A stretch of DNA of 64,000 nt, from contig CAURED010000003.1 of NCBI GenBank assembly GCA_963524205.1, positions 62,001 to 126,000 of the forward strand, written 5' to 3'. The translations under genes and the position numbers were made by a program. This document shows positions 35,831 through 44,138 of the stretch, one piece after another (position 1 is the stretch's first letter; each line of letters opens with the position of its first letter). Under the pieces are notes generated by a model. That model did no database searches. It was given only the letters and a program-made list of their open reading frames with translations, and was not told the DNA's origin. This DNA is from Aminipila sp963524205. GTDB taxonomy: Bacteria > Bacillota > Clostridia > Peptostreptococcales > Anaerovoracaceae.

Positions 35831-35875
35831 TATATTCATCTCATTCTTTATTGCATATCGTCCATAACGTTATGC

Positions 35876-37141
35876 TTATTCATGCTTATTTCTTTCGTGA
35901 CGAAGAAGTCCCTGTGGTTCCATTGACATTCTTTCGCCCTGTGCAAGACCTGCAACACCTTCATAGTGATATTCTGCTACATTCTTGCAATTTTCATAGC
36001 TACACTTTACAGCTGGCATCATTGGTGGTTCAGTGTAAGTAGTGATAACACCTTCGTAGTTTCTCAAGATTACCTTGTCAGGAGTCTGAGAAATGATGTA
36101 CTGTGGCATTACTGGAGTCTTACCGCCGCCGCCAGGAGCATCAACTACAAATGTTGGAACTGCATATCCTGAAGTGTGTCCTCTTAAGCCTTCAATAATC
36201 TCAATACCCTTTGATACTGGAGTTCTGAAGTGTTCAATACCTAATGAAAGGTCACACTGATAGATGTAGTAAGGTCTTACTCTGTTCTTTACTAATAGGT
36301 GCACAAGATTTCTCATTACATGTACATCATCGTTTACACCTCTCATAAGAACTGACTGGTTACCTAGAGGAATACCAGCGTCAGCTAATTTTCTTAATGC
36401 TTCCATTGCTTCTGGTGTAATTTCCTTAGGGTGGTTAAAGTGAGTGTTTAACCAAATTGGGTGATACTTCTTTAACATGTTTACTAGCTTGTCAGTAATT
36501 CTCTGTGGCATAACAACAGGAGTTCTTGAACCAATTCTTACGATTTCAACATGCGGAATCTTTCTTAATTCGCTAATGATGTATTCAAGAGTATCATCTT
36601 CAATGCAAAGAGCATCTCCACCTGAAAGAAGTACGTCTCTTACAACTGGAGTTTTCTTGATGTATGCGATACATGCATCGATATCTTCTCTTGATCTTGC
36701 TCCATCAGTTTCACCAGCAAGTCTTCTTCTTGTGCAGTGTCTGCAGTACATTGAGCACTGGTCTGTAACTAAGAATAAAACTCTGTCTGGGTATCTGTGA
36801 GTTAATCCTGGAGCTGGGGAATCTTCGTCTTCATGTAGTGGATCCAGCATGTCTGCTTCACCTCTGTGAGTTTCAGCTAATGTAGGAACAGCCTGCATTC
36901 TGATTGGACATTGTTCATTTTCTGGGTCCATTAATGAAGCATAGTAAGGTGTGATACCTACTCTGAATCCAGCCATTACTTTTGTGATGTCTTCTTCTTC
37001 TTTTGCAGTTAATTTAACAATCTGCTTAATTTGTTCAACAGAACCTAATCTGTTTTCAACCTGCCAGTGCCAATCGTTCCACTGTTCATCAGTAACATCT
37101 TTCCACATAGGGATGTCTTTCCAATTTCTTCTATCAGCCAT
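35876..37141 (-). CDS. kamA: L-lysine 2,3-aminomutase
   Basis: Radical SAM, PLP-dependent enzyme that converts L-lysine to L-beta-lysine, the first step of lysine fermentation. The 421 residues carry the cluster motif CSMYCRHC (about 133-140) and the following TRRR. The PLP lysine lies in the C-terminal part (GGGGKTPVMPQ, about 340-350). The zinc-ligand cysteine region is near the C terminus (KCSYENC). AAAGGAGAG ribosome binding site before ATG. It follows the two kdd genes in the leftward operon. Confidence 0.97.
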   Translation of the reverse strand: MADRRNWKDIPMWKDVTDEQWNDWHWQVENRLGSVEQIKQIVKLTAKEEEDITKVMAGFRVGITPYYASLMDPENEQCPIRMQAVPTLAETHRGEADMLDPLHEDEDSPAPGLTHRYPDRVLFLVTDQCSMYCRHCTRRRLAGETDGARSREDIDACIAYIKKTPVVRDVLLSGGDALCIEDDTLEYIISELRKIPHVEIVRIGSRTPVVMPQRITDKLVNMLKKYHPIWLNTHFNHPKEITPEAMEALRKLADAGIPLGNQSVLMRGVNDDVHVMRNLVHLLVKNRVRPYYIYQCDLSLGIEHFRTPVSKGIEIIEGLRGHTSGYAVPTFVVDAPGGGGKTPVMPQYIISQTPDKVILRNYEGVITTYTEPPMMPAVKCSYENCKNVAEYHYEGVAGLAQGERMSMEPQGLLRHERNKHE

Positions 37142-37300
37142 TTGACTCTCTCCTTTAATAAAAAAATTTAAACTATAATCGAACTTTAAAATTTATATAT
37201 AAAAATCAGCAAATTTTTTGACCTTCCCCAAGGCCTTTTATAATTTTCGTTTCATGTTTTGTGTATAGTTATTATTTTGTTTTTAATGTTATTTCCAATA

Positions 37301-38332
37301 TTAAGCGTATAGTTCCTGGAACATCTTTCTGATTGGTTCACTTTCTCTTAATATCTGAAGAGTTATTTCAGCGTGTCCGTTGCAGTATCCATTACCTACA
37401 ATCATGTCAATGTCTTTACCAACACCTTCAGCACCAAGAGCAGCCTTAGTGAAGCTTGTAGCCATTGAGAAGAAATATACTAGTCCGTGTTCCTTACATG
37501 CAAGGATACATGACATTTCAGTATTTTCGATGTTAACACAGTTGATAACTAAATCAGCAAGCTTCCCATCTGTTAATTCCGAAACCTTGTTGTAAATGCT
37601 TACAGCGTCTGTAGCATCAGCAAGTACGTAGTGATCAGCATAGCCCAATTTCTTAGCTCTGTCTAATGACTTGTCAAATCCATCGATAACGATTACGTTA
37701 CCAGTTACGCCAGCTCTCTTCTTTGCTTCATATCCAACAAGAAGACCTGACTTACCACCACCACCAATAACTACTACTGTGTCTCCAGGCTTAACAAACT
37801 TTGCAGTCTGAGCAGGAGCACCAGCAACGTCTAATGCTGATAATGCAAGTCCTTCTGGAATATCTGTAGGAAGCTTAGCATATAAGCCACTCTGGAACAA
37901 GATAGCCTGTCCCTTAATATCAACCTGGTCAATGTCAGGTCTGATTTCGATGATTTCATCAATTTTAAGTGGAGTAAGTGAAAGTGAAATAAGAGTTGCA
38001 ATCTTATCACCTACTTTTAATTCACCTTCGTATGCAGGTCCGATTTCTTTTACAGTACCAATTAACATACCACCTGAACCTGTAACAGGGTTCTTGTGCT
38101 TACCCGCTTTTTCTACGATGCCAAGTATAATCTTCTTGATTTCTTCGATGTCGTGCTTAGCCTGTTCTTCAATCTGAGTAAAGCTAGCGGAGTCAATGTT
38201 TAAAGTCTGTACATCGATAAGTACTTCGTTGTCGTAAATTTCCATAGTATTATCGATAACGTCAGCCGGCTGTGGTAATACTCCCTTTGGTGAAATAACT
38301 CTGTGTGTTCCGTATGGGCATCCCTTTTTCAT
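37301..38332 (-). CDS. kdd: L-erythro-3,5-diaminohexanoate dehydrogenase, copy 1
   Basis: Oxidatively deaminates 3,5-diaminohexanoate to 3-keto-5-aminohexanoate with NAD(P)+. The 343 residues start with KKGCPYGTHRVISPKGVLPQ; the Rossmann motif is VVVIGGGGKSGLL (about 186-198). GroES-like segments (NPVTGSGGMLIGTVKEIG) precede it. It is about 80-85% identical by eye to the next copy upstream, and homologous to the N-terminal domain of the adjacent sigma-54 regulator. GGAGG-type ribosome binding site before ATG. Confidence 0.95.
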   Translation of the reverse strand: MKKGCPYGTHRVISPKGVLPQPADVIDNTMEIYDNEVLIDVQTLNIDSASFTQIEEQAKHDIEEIKKIILGIVEKAGKHKNPVTGSGGMLIGTVKEIGPAYEGELKVGDKIATLISLSLTPLKIDEIIEIRPDIDQVDIKGQAILFQSGLYAKLPTDIPEGLALSALDVAGAPAQTAKFVKPGDTVVVIGGGGKSGLLVGYEAKKRAGVTGNVIVIDGFDKSLDRAKKLGYADHYVLADATDAVSIYNKVSELTDGKLADLVINCVNIENTEMSCILACKEHGLVYFFSMATSFTKAALGAEGVGKDIDMIVGNGYCNGHAEITLQILRESEPIRKMFQELYA

Positions 38333-38398
38333 AATAATTTTTTTCCTCCTAAATTTTAACTCAAAATAAAATCAGCAATTTTATTTCAATTTAAATAT

Positions 38399-39430
38399 TT
38401 AAGCATACATTTCCTGAAACAGTTTTCTAAGAGGTTCACATTCTCTAAGTTCCTGAAGTGTGATTTCTGCATGACCTACGCAATATCCATTGCCTACAAT
38501 CATTTCGATATCTTTTCCTACTCCTTCTGCTCCTAATGCTGCTTTTGTAAAACTTGTTGCCATGGAAAAGAAATATACTGTTCCATGTTCTTTGCAAGAA
38601 AGAATCGAAGCCATTTCCGTATTCTCAATATTTACGCAGTTAATAACTACATCTGCAAGCTTGCCTTTTGTTAATTCCATAACTTTGTTATAAACGTCAA
38701 CGGCATCTGTTGCATTTGCTGTTACATATTCGTCTGCCAGGTTAAGATTCTTAGCTCTTGTTGTTGACTTCTCCGAGCCGCCAATGCAAATAACCTTACC
38801 AGTTACACCGGCTCTCTTCTTTGCTTCATATAAACATAGAAGACCAGACTTACCGCCGCCGCCAATTACTACTACTGTATTACCTGACTTAACTAACTTT
38901 GCAGTTTGTGCAGGAGCACCAGCCACATCTAAAGCTGACAGCGCAAGTCCCTCAGGCATATCCTGTGGAAGTTTTGCATAAAGACCGCTCTGGAATAGGA
39001 TTGCCTGTCCCTTAATGTCAACCTGATCAATAGCAGGTCTAACTTCAAGGATTTCATCTATCCTAAGCGGAGTAAGTGAAAGTGAAACAAGAGTTGCAAT
39101 CTTATCTCCTACTTTTAAATCGCCAATATAGGCAGGTCCAATTTCTTTGACGGTACCAATAAGCATGCCGCCCGAACCAGTCCACGGGTTCTTATGTTTA
39201 CCAGCCTTCTCTACAATACCTAGCATAATCTTTTTAATTTCTTCAATGTCTCCGCCAGCTCTTTTCTCAATTTCTGTGAATGATGCTGAGTCAATGTTTA
39301 AAGTCTTTACATCGATTAGTACTTCGTTGTCGTAAATTTCCATGGTGTTATCAATAACATCAGCGGGTTGTGGTAATACTCCTTTTGGAGAAATAACTCT
39401 GTGTGTTCCGTACGGACATCCTTTTTTCAT
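38399..39430 (-). CDS. kdd: L-erythro-3,5-diaminohexanoate dehydrogenase, copy 2
   Basis: Same length (343) and start as copy 1, with VVVIGGGGKSGLL and the same GroES-like region; differences are spread along the protein and most are conservative, so both look active. This copy is first in the operon, directly after the -24/-12 promoter. Divergence in codons shows the duplication is not very recent. Different cofactor or stereo preference is possible but not visible. Confidence 0.95.
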   Translation of the reverse strand: MKKGCPYGTHRVISPKGVLPQPADVIDNTMEIYDNEVLIDVKTLNIDSASFTEIEKRAGGDIEEIKKIMLGIVEKAGKHKNPWTGSGGMLIGTVKEIGPAYIGDLKVGDKIATLVSLSLTPLRIDEILEVRPAIDQVDIKGQAILFQSGLYAKLPQDMPEGLALSALDVAGAPAQTAKLVKSGNTVVVIGGGGKSGLLCLYEAKKRAGVTGKVICIGGSEKSTTRAKNLNLADEYVTANATDAVDVYNKVMELTKGKLADVVINCVNIENTEMASILSCKEHGTVYFFSMATSFTKAALGAEGVGKDIEMIVGNGYCVGHAEITLQELRECEPLRKLFQEMYA

Positions 39431-39521
39431 AATGAATACCTCCTAAAAAATTTTTCATTAAATTTTTTTAATGGACCATAATTAATTTTCCGGCTATAAG
39501 TATTCTTGCGGGAATATATAT

Positions 39522-39537
39522 AGCAATAACCATGCCA
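39522..39537 (-). promoter_or_regulatory. sigma-54 promoter of the kdd-kam operon
   Basis: On the minus strand TGGCATG-GTTA-TTGCT matches the sigma-54 consensus TGGCACG-N4-TTGCW with correct GG-GC spacing. Transcription would start near 39511, about 80 bases before the first kdd. The two palindromes at 39674-39721 lie about 140-190 bases upstream, the usual place for enhancer sites. Confidence 0.88.
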
Positions 39538-39673
39538 CATCACTAAAAAAAATCAAAAAAAGCAAGAACCTACTTATTATATATATAGTCACAAACTTTT
39601 ATTCAATTTTTGTATTTATTCACTATTTTGCTTCTATCAATAATAACTATCTTGCCATTAGTCCTTCCTATGT

Positions 39674-39721
39674 GAACCATTTTATGTTCAACCAGCAAAT
39701 AATGCGAACCGTTTTAGGTTC
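39674..39721. promoter_or_regulatory. two enhancer-type palindromes for the Kdd-like regulator
   Basis: GAACCATTTTATGTTC (39674-39689) and GAACCGTTTTAGGTTC (39706-39721) share the form GAACC-N6-(G)GTTC. Their centres are 32 bases apart, three helix turns, so dimers would bind the same face. The second site is nested in a longer hairpin (about 39700-39730) right after the regulator gene. A third copy lies before the regulator at 41854-41869. Confidence 0.78.
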
Positions 39722-39747
39722 GCATTATTTCTAAGACTTATTCTATT

Positions 39748-41826
39748 TTATTCTATTCCATATTTTTTCTTTTTCCTTACCAGCTGTGTCTGGCTAATTC
39801 CAATGGCTTGAGCCGTTTTTCTTGTCGAACCGTATTTCTCACAGGCATACCTCAACAGGTTCTTTTCAAAACTTTCTACTAGAGGCTCTAAGGCAAAATC
39901 ACTATTAATACGTTCTGTCAGATCATCTGGACCACCGAAATCCACCTGGCCAAAAGCCGTATCATGCAGGCATTTGATAACGTCAATTAGTGTTATATTT
40001 TCGCCTTTTGCGCTAATCATTATACGTTGAATTGAGTTGTCTAGTTCTCTGATATTACCCACCCACTGGCGCTCTCTTAAGTATTCAATTGCCTCCTCAT
40101 CGATTCCTCGGTTCATTCCATATTTCTCGTTATAAGTCTTCACAAAATGTCTTATCAACGCTGGAATTTCAGCCTTTCTCTCTTTCAAAGATGGGACTCT
40201 TATAGGGAATACATTTAATCTGTAATATAAATCCTGTCTAAATTGATTTTTTTCTATTTGTTCTATAAGATTTCTATTGGTTGCAGATATAATTCTGACG
40301 TTAGTTTTTATAGGTGTAGTGCCACCAACTCTATACAATTCGCCATCCTGCGTTACTCTAAGCAGTTTTGCCTGTATATCAAGCGGCAGTTCTCCTACTT
40401 CATCCAAAAAAATAATTCCATTATCTGCAGACTCAAAATACCCTTTTTTACCTGATGCATTTGCACCTGTAAAGGCTCCTTTTTCATATCCGAAGAACTC
40501 TGATTCCATAAGATTTGGTGCTATTGCGGCACAATTTATTTTAATAAAAGGCTGCATATTTCTTATACTGTTTTTCTGAATAATATTGGTAATCTTATCT
40601 TTACCTACACCAGTTTCCCCTGTGATTAGAACATTACAGTCATACTTTGATACCTTTAATATTTCTTCTAAAACCATTGCCATTGCTCGGCTTTCACAGA
40701 TAAAATCCTCCGCCATGCTACGTCTGTAGCCTTCGCTTGACAAGAGCCTGTCTTCCCTTACTAGTGGATATGCCAAATCTTCTTCAAATACCGCTGTAGA
40801 TGTAACAGCCCCCTTCATGTAAGGTGCCAACTCTTCTACTACTTCTATATCAAACTCATCATACTTTTCCAAATACCCATCTGCGCATTTAATCTCCAAG
40901 TGTTTAGATATGGATTCTGTTATATACAGTGCAATGTTATAGTTATTTATAAGATTAGCAAATATAACAGTTCCACCTGATTTTGTAGCTAAAATATTAA
41001 TGGTTTCAGCTCCTGGAAGGTCTGCGCAGTTTATTGTCATGTCAAATCTAGACTCTATATTCAATTTTTCTAAGCATTCCATAGGTCGTAATATATTAAC
41101 ATAATGTACCTCATCGAACACTTCAGATAGCAGCTTATCAATTGATTTTCCAACGATTACAAGATCTGTTTTTTTGTCAAAAAGACACATGATTTCTGCA
41201 TCGGTTCCAGCCTGCTTCCGAATAACATATCCAAACATTAAGTTAGCCATGATGTTATTTCCTAAAACAAGAAATCTTTTTCGTCCTTCTATCTCTCTGC
41301 TTACCCTGTACAATGTGCCGGATTCATTGAAAATAAACAATAGTAAGTTCAACGGAACCCCTTCAGGCTTTTTAACTACTGGTATTTTATCAAATACAAT
41401 AGCGTATCCTTCTACTTCTACTTGTGTATAAGCTTTATCTATACTTATAATTCTATTTATATACAAAGGGACCCCTGCTAATGATGTATTGCAAATCATT
41501 TCGTCCCCTACCTTCAGGTTCTTCTTGTTTCCATATTCTTCACCGATTTCGTCTACTACCCCATAAAGAAGCCCTCCCGTGTCAGTCACAGGATTATGTA
41601 GTTTCCCTCGTTTCAGAACAATATCCATTATTTTTTCTTTTATTTGTTCATCGTGGTTGTTCGCCTCAAGGCATATTTGCTTAAAGCTTGTAGTTTCAAT
41701 ATGCAAGCGCTTTATCGAAATTCTCATTTCTTCTGGTGCAATTTCTCTAGAGTTGTCCAGCTTCCATGCTGACGTAGGTAAAACATATTTCGGCTCTAAC
41801 ACACGATTAACCCCATAATTTTCCAT
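39748..41826 (-). CDS. sigma-54-dependent activator with Kdd-like sensor domain
   Basis: A 692-residue regulator, start ATG 41826 (MENYGVNRVLEPKYVLP). Residues 1-340 align over their length with the neighbouring Kdd enzymes (YGxxRVxxPKxVLP, HNPVTxxGGLLYGxVxEIG, LKVGD, FDMTINCA), but the NAD motif GGGGKSG is replaced by GNNIMAN (about 189-195). Residues about 375-620 form the AAA+ domain: Walker A GETGVGKD (403-410), GAFTGA (450-455) contacting sigma-54, and Walker B IIFLDE (471-476). A Fis-type helix-turn-helix ends the protein (TRKTAQAIGISQTQLVRKK). It lies between the kdd operon and kal, both with sigma-54 promoters. Likely it senses 3,5-diaminohexanoate or a relative; that is inference. 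Confidence 0.93.
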   Translation of the reverse strand: MENYGVNRVLEPKYVLPTSAWKLDNSREIAPEEMRISIKRLHIETTSFKQICLEANNHDEQIKEKIMDIVLKRGKLHNPVTDTGGLLYGVVDEIGEEYGNKKNLKVGDEMICNTSLAGVPLYINRIISIDKAYTQVEVEGYAIVFDKIPVVKKPEGVPLNLLLFIFNESGTLYRVSREIEGRKRFLVLGNNIMANLMFGYVIRKQAGTDAEIMCLFDKKTDLVIVGKSIDKLLSEVFDEVHYVNILRPMECLEKLNIESRFDMTINCADLPGAETINILATKSGGTVIFANLINNYNIALYITESISKHLEIKCADGYLEKYDEFDIEVVEELAPYMKGAVTSTAVFEEDLAYPLVREDRLLSSEGYRRSMAEDFICESRAMAMVLEEILKVSKYDCNVLITGETGVGKDKITNIIQKNSIRNMQPFIKINCAAIAPNLMESEFFGYEKGAFTGANASGKKGYFESADNGIIFLDEVGELPLDIQAKLLRVTQDGELYRVGGTTPIKTNVRIISATNRNLIEQIEKNQFRQDLYYRLNVFPIRVPSLKERKAEIPALIRHFVKTYNEKYGMNRGIDEEAIEYLRERQWVGNIRELDNSIQRIMISAKGENITLIDVIKCLHDTAFGQVDFGGPDDLTERINSDFALEPLVESFEKNLLRYACEKYGSTRKTAQAIGISQTQLVRKKKKYGIE

Positions 41827-41853
41827 ATTTCGCTGTAACCTCACTTTCCTGCT

Positions 41854-41869
41854 GAACCAAAATCGGTTC
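41854..41869. promoter_or_regulatory. third copy of the regulator's palindrome
   Basis: GAACCAAAATCGGTTC matches the two sites near 39.7 kb. It lies 28 bases upstream of the regulator start and about 30 bases upstream of the kal -24 box. It can serve both activation of kal and autoregulation. Confidence 0.72.
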
Positions 41870-41886
41870 GTTTTTATCTATTTTCA

Positions 41887-41915
41887 ATGATAACCTATTG
41901 GCACGAGATTTGCAA
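41887..41915 (-). promoter_or_regulatory. likely sigma-A promoter of the regulator gene
   Basis: Minus-strand TTGCAA (41915-41910) and TATCAT (41892-41887), 17 bases apart. The -35 hexamer coincides with the -12 element of the kal promoter on the other strand. The predicted start near 41880 places the palindrome at about +11 to +26. Confidence 0.5.
41899..41914 (+). promoter_or_regulatory. sigma-54 promoter of kal
   Basis: TGGCACG-AGAT-TTGCA is a perfect match to the -24/-12 consensus. Transcription would start near 41925, about 68 bases before kal. A GTTC-N9-GAAC inverted repeat (41927-41943) overlaps the expected start. Confidence 0.93.
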
Positions 41916-41992
41916 TTAATATTTATGTTCATTTTTACTGAACGAAATACTTATTATTAATTTAAATTATTTTATCAAAGGAGAATATTATA

Positions 41993-42382
41993 ATGGAAAA
42001 GATTTCAGCAACATTAAGATTAAGAATGTCACATAAGGATGCTCACTACGGCGGAAGCCTTGTAGATGGCGCTCACATGGTTCACCTTTTCGGAGACCTT
42101 GCTACTGAATTACTAATCAAATTAGACGGAGACGAAGGTCTTTTCTTAAGATATGACGAAGTAGAATTCTTAGCACCTACTTATGCTGGAGATTACATTG
42201 AAGTTTACGGAGAAATCACTAAGATTGGTAACACTTCAAGAGCTATGACTTTTGAAGCTAAGAAAGTAGTAGCTGCAAGACCTGACATCAGCCCATCAGC
42301 TGCTGATTCACTAGAAGAACCAATTGTAGTTGCAAGAGCTAAAGGTGTTTGCGTAACTCCAAAGGAATCAAAGAGAAAATAA
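41993..42382 (+). CDS. kal: 3-aminobutyryl-CoA ammonia-lyase
   Basis: Eliminates ammonia from L-3-aminobutyryl-CoA to give crotonyl-CoA, a late step of lysine fermentation. The 129-residue single hotdog domain fits the Kal family in size and sequence: LRMSHKDAHYGGSLVDGAHMVHLFGDLATEL near the N terminus carries the likely catalytic residues. Codon use is highly biased. AAAGGAG lies 8 bases before ATG. It is the only lysine gene on the plus strand and has its own sigma-54 promoter. Confidence 0.95.
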   Translation: MEKISATLRLRMSHKDAHYGGSLVDGAHMVHLFGDLATELLIKLDGDEGLFLRYDEVEFLAPTYAGDYIEVYGEITKIGNTSRAMTFEAKKVVAARPDISPSAADSLEEPIVVARAKGVCVTPKESKRK

Positions 42383-42429
42383 TTACATCAAATTATACAC
42401 CAATAGATATTTAAATTTGGTTTAAGTGT

Positions 42430-42488
42430 GATATGTAATAAACAGATTACATATCAACTTAACATAAATGTCCGGAATTTTTCGGACA
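42430..42488 (+). terminator. hairpins after kal
   Basis: GATATGTAAT/ATTACATATC (about 42430-42455) and TGTCCG/CGGACA (about 42468-42488) are two hairpins within 110 bases after kal. Neither has a strong T-run, so the main stop may be the next terminator. Confidence 0.5.
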
Positions 42489-42515
42489 ATCCTTCATCAT
42501 CTTTTTTATTTTATG

Positions 42516-42549
42516 CAAAAAACCTCTGTTCCTCCAGAGGTTTTTTTGC
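42516..42549. terminator. bidirectional terminator between kal and the aldehyde dehydrogenase gene
   Basis: AAAAAACCTCTG and CAGAGGTTTTTTT-type arms pair around a short loop, with A- and T-runs on both sides. Confidence 0.92.
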
Positions 42550-42576
42550 ATCCAATTTACTCTAATCAGTTCTACT

Positions 42577-43956
42577 CTATGCCCACAGTTCTTCGTCTGA
42601 AGGTACTGGATTTTTAGGCATATTATATGCGATTCTCGAAACATTCATAAGATGTTTAAAATCAAGATTTTCTGAAATGCTGTTATGCCCCCAAGTTCCG
42701 CAGCCTAACGTATTTGTAGGTGCAAGTCCATTGAAGAAGCTTCCGCCTGCACTGCTTGCACAAATCTGATTCACAACAAATCGGGATACACAAAGTTCTT
42801 CTCCAACTTTTTCAATATGTTCTTTATTGTCAGAGTGAATGGCTACCGAATGACCTTTCCCCTGAGCTTCAAGATTTTTTCTTGCTATATCAATAGCTTC
42901 ATTAAAGTTTGTATATTTATAAGCACTGATTACTGGAGCCATTTTTTCTTTGCCTAATAAATCAACGTCTCCTGTTCCTTCTGCTTCAACAACGATAATT
43001 TTTGTATCTTTAGGTATTTCTATCCCTGCAAGCTTTGCAATCACTTCAGGACTTTGCCCTACAGAATGTCTGTTTGGGGCTCCATCCTGGAAAAGCGCAT
43101 CACGAACTGCTTGTATTTCTTTTTTATCTCTGACTATGTACCCACCATTCAGTTCAAATTCTTTCAAAACATCTTCGTATGTAGCTTCTGGAGCAATGAC
43201 ACTCTGTTCTCCTGAACAAATAATCCCATAATCAAAAGTTCTACCTGAAATTATTTTGGGAACCGCTGCCTTATGGTCATAGCCTTCGTCAATAATGCAC
43301 TGCACATTTCCTGCACCAACGCCTAGAGCTGGACGGCCGCTGCTATATGCTGCATTAACCATACCCTCACCACCAGTTGCTACAACAACGTCAGCCATTG
43401 AAATTAAGTTTCTAGTATTTTCTCTGGACTGTTGATCTAAAATCTGAATAAGATTTTCTGGATAACCCTGTTTTTTCAGTTCTGCATTAATCAGCTCCAC
43501 AGTTTTTGTTGAACAATTAATTGCTTTGTGATGAGGCGTTATAATAATTGCATTACCACACTTTAATGCAAACATAGCATTACTCATAGGAGTTACAATG
43601 GGATTCGTGCAGGGAGTAATAGCGGCAACAACGCCTACTGGCTTAGCAACCTTTGTAATGCCTGTTGTATCATCACGCTCAATAATGCCCCTTGACTTTT
43701 TTCCTCTAAGGCTGTTCCAAATAATTCTTGCCTTATTTTTGTTTTTAGCAACTTTATCCGGATAATTCCCCATGCCGGTCTCTTCAACTGCCATCTCTGC
43801 AAGCATTTCTGCATTGTCTACAATCACCTTCGCCAAGGTTTTTACTGCGTCATCCACCTGCTGCTGGTCCATTTTTTCAAACTCAATTTGAGCTTTTCTT
43901 GCTCTTTGGATATACTCAGCAATATAAGCCTTACTCGGATCCACTGTCTGTGTCAT
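42577..43956 (-). CDS. CoA-acylating aldehyde dehydrogenase
   Basis: A 459-residue NAD(P)-dependent acylating dehydrogenase, close to the SucD/EutE/AdhE-N group. The catalytic cysteine is in GIICSGEQSVI (about 242-252); GVVAAITPCTNPIVTPMSNA (about 109-128) and GGEGMVNAAYSSGRPALGVGAGN (about 194-216) form the CoA and cofactor site. It interconverts an acyl-CoA and an aldehyde; succinyl-, butyryl- or acetyl-CoA are all possible. It is monocistronic by its flanks, with GGGAGG before ATG. It sits next to the lysine cluster but no sigma-54 promoter is visible, so it may be unrelated. Confidence 0.9.
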   Translation of the reverse strand: MTQTVDPSKAYIAEYIQRARKAQIEFEKMDQQQVDDAVKTLAKVIVDNAEMLAEMAVEETGMGNYPDKVAKNKNKARIIWNSLRGKKSRGIIERDDTTGITKVAKPVGVVAAITPCTNPIVTPMSNAMFALKCGNAIIITPHHKAINCSTKTVELINAELKKQGYPENLIQILDQQSRENTRNLISMADVVVATGGEGMVNAAYSSGRPALGVGAGNVQCIIDEGYDHKAAVPKIISGRTFDYGIICSGEQSVIAPEATYEDVLKEFELNGGYIVRDKKEIQAVRDALFQDGAPNRHSVGQSPEVIAKLAGIEIPKDTKIIVVEAEGTGDVDLLGKEKMAPVISAYKYTNFNEAIDIARKNLEAQGKGHSVAIHSDNKEHIEKVGEELCVSRFVVNQICASSAGGSFFNGLAPTNTLGCGTWGHNSISENLDFKHLMNVSRIAYNMPKNPVPSDEELWA

Positions 43957-44097
43957 TTTAAAATTCCTCCCCTAAATAATTCTCTGCTCGTTTTTTTCAT
44001 TCTACCACTTATCTTTATAAGTTCATAGTGTTTTTTTCAGAAAATTAGAAAAGTGCTGAACCGTTGCTATTGCTGTTTATCAAGGCAAAGCGTTAGT

Positions 44098-44138
44098 AAA
44101 AAAACGACCTAAAGTTCTATCACTTCAGGTCGTTTGCT
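44098..44138 (-). terminator. terminator overlapping the 3' end of the MocA-like gene
   Basis: On the minus strand AAACGACCTGAAGTG and an ACTTTAGGTCGTTT-type arm pair and run into TTTTTTT. The 5' arm lies in the last codons of the gene. Confidence 0.85.

Noticed and set aside
41927..41943. GTTC-N9-GAAC as a fourth regulator site
   Set aside because: Half-sites are in the opposite order and spacing to the other three, and it overlaps the kal start region; may be chance.
42459..42644. 61-residue minus-strand open frame after kal
   Set aside because: It runs across a terminator and overlaps the aldehyde dehydrogenase gene in another frame.
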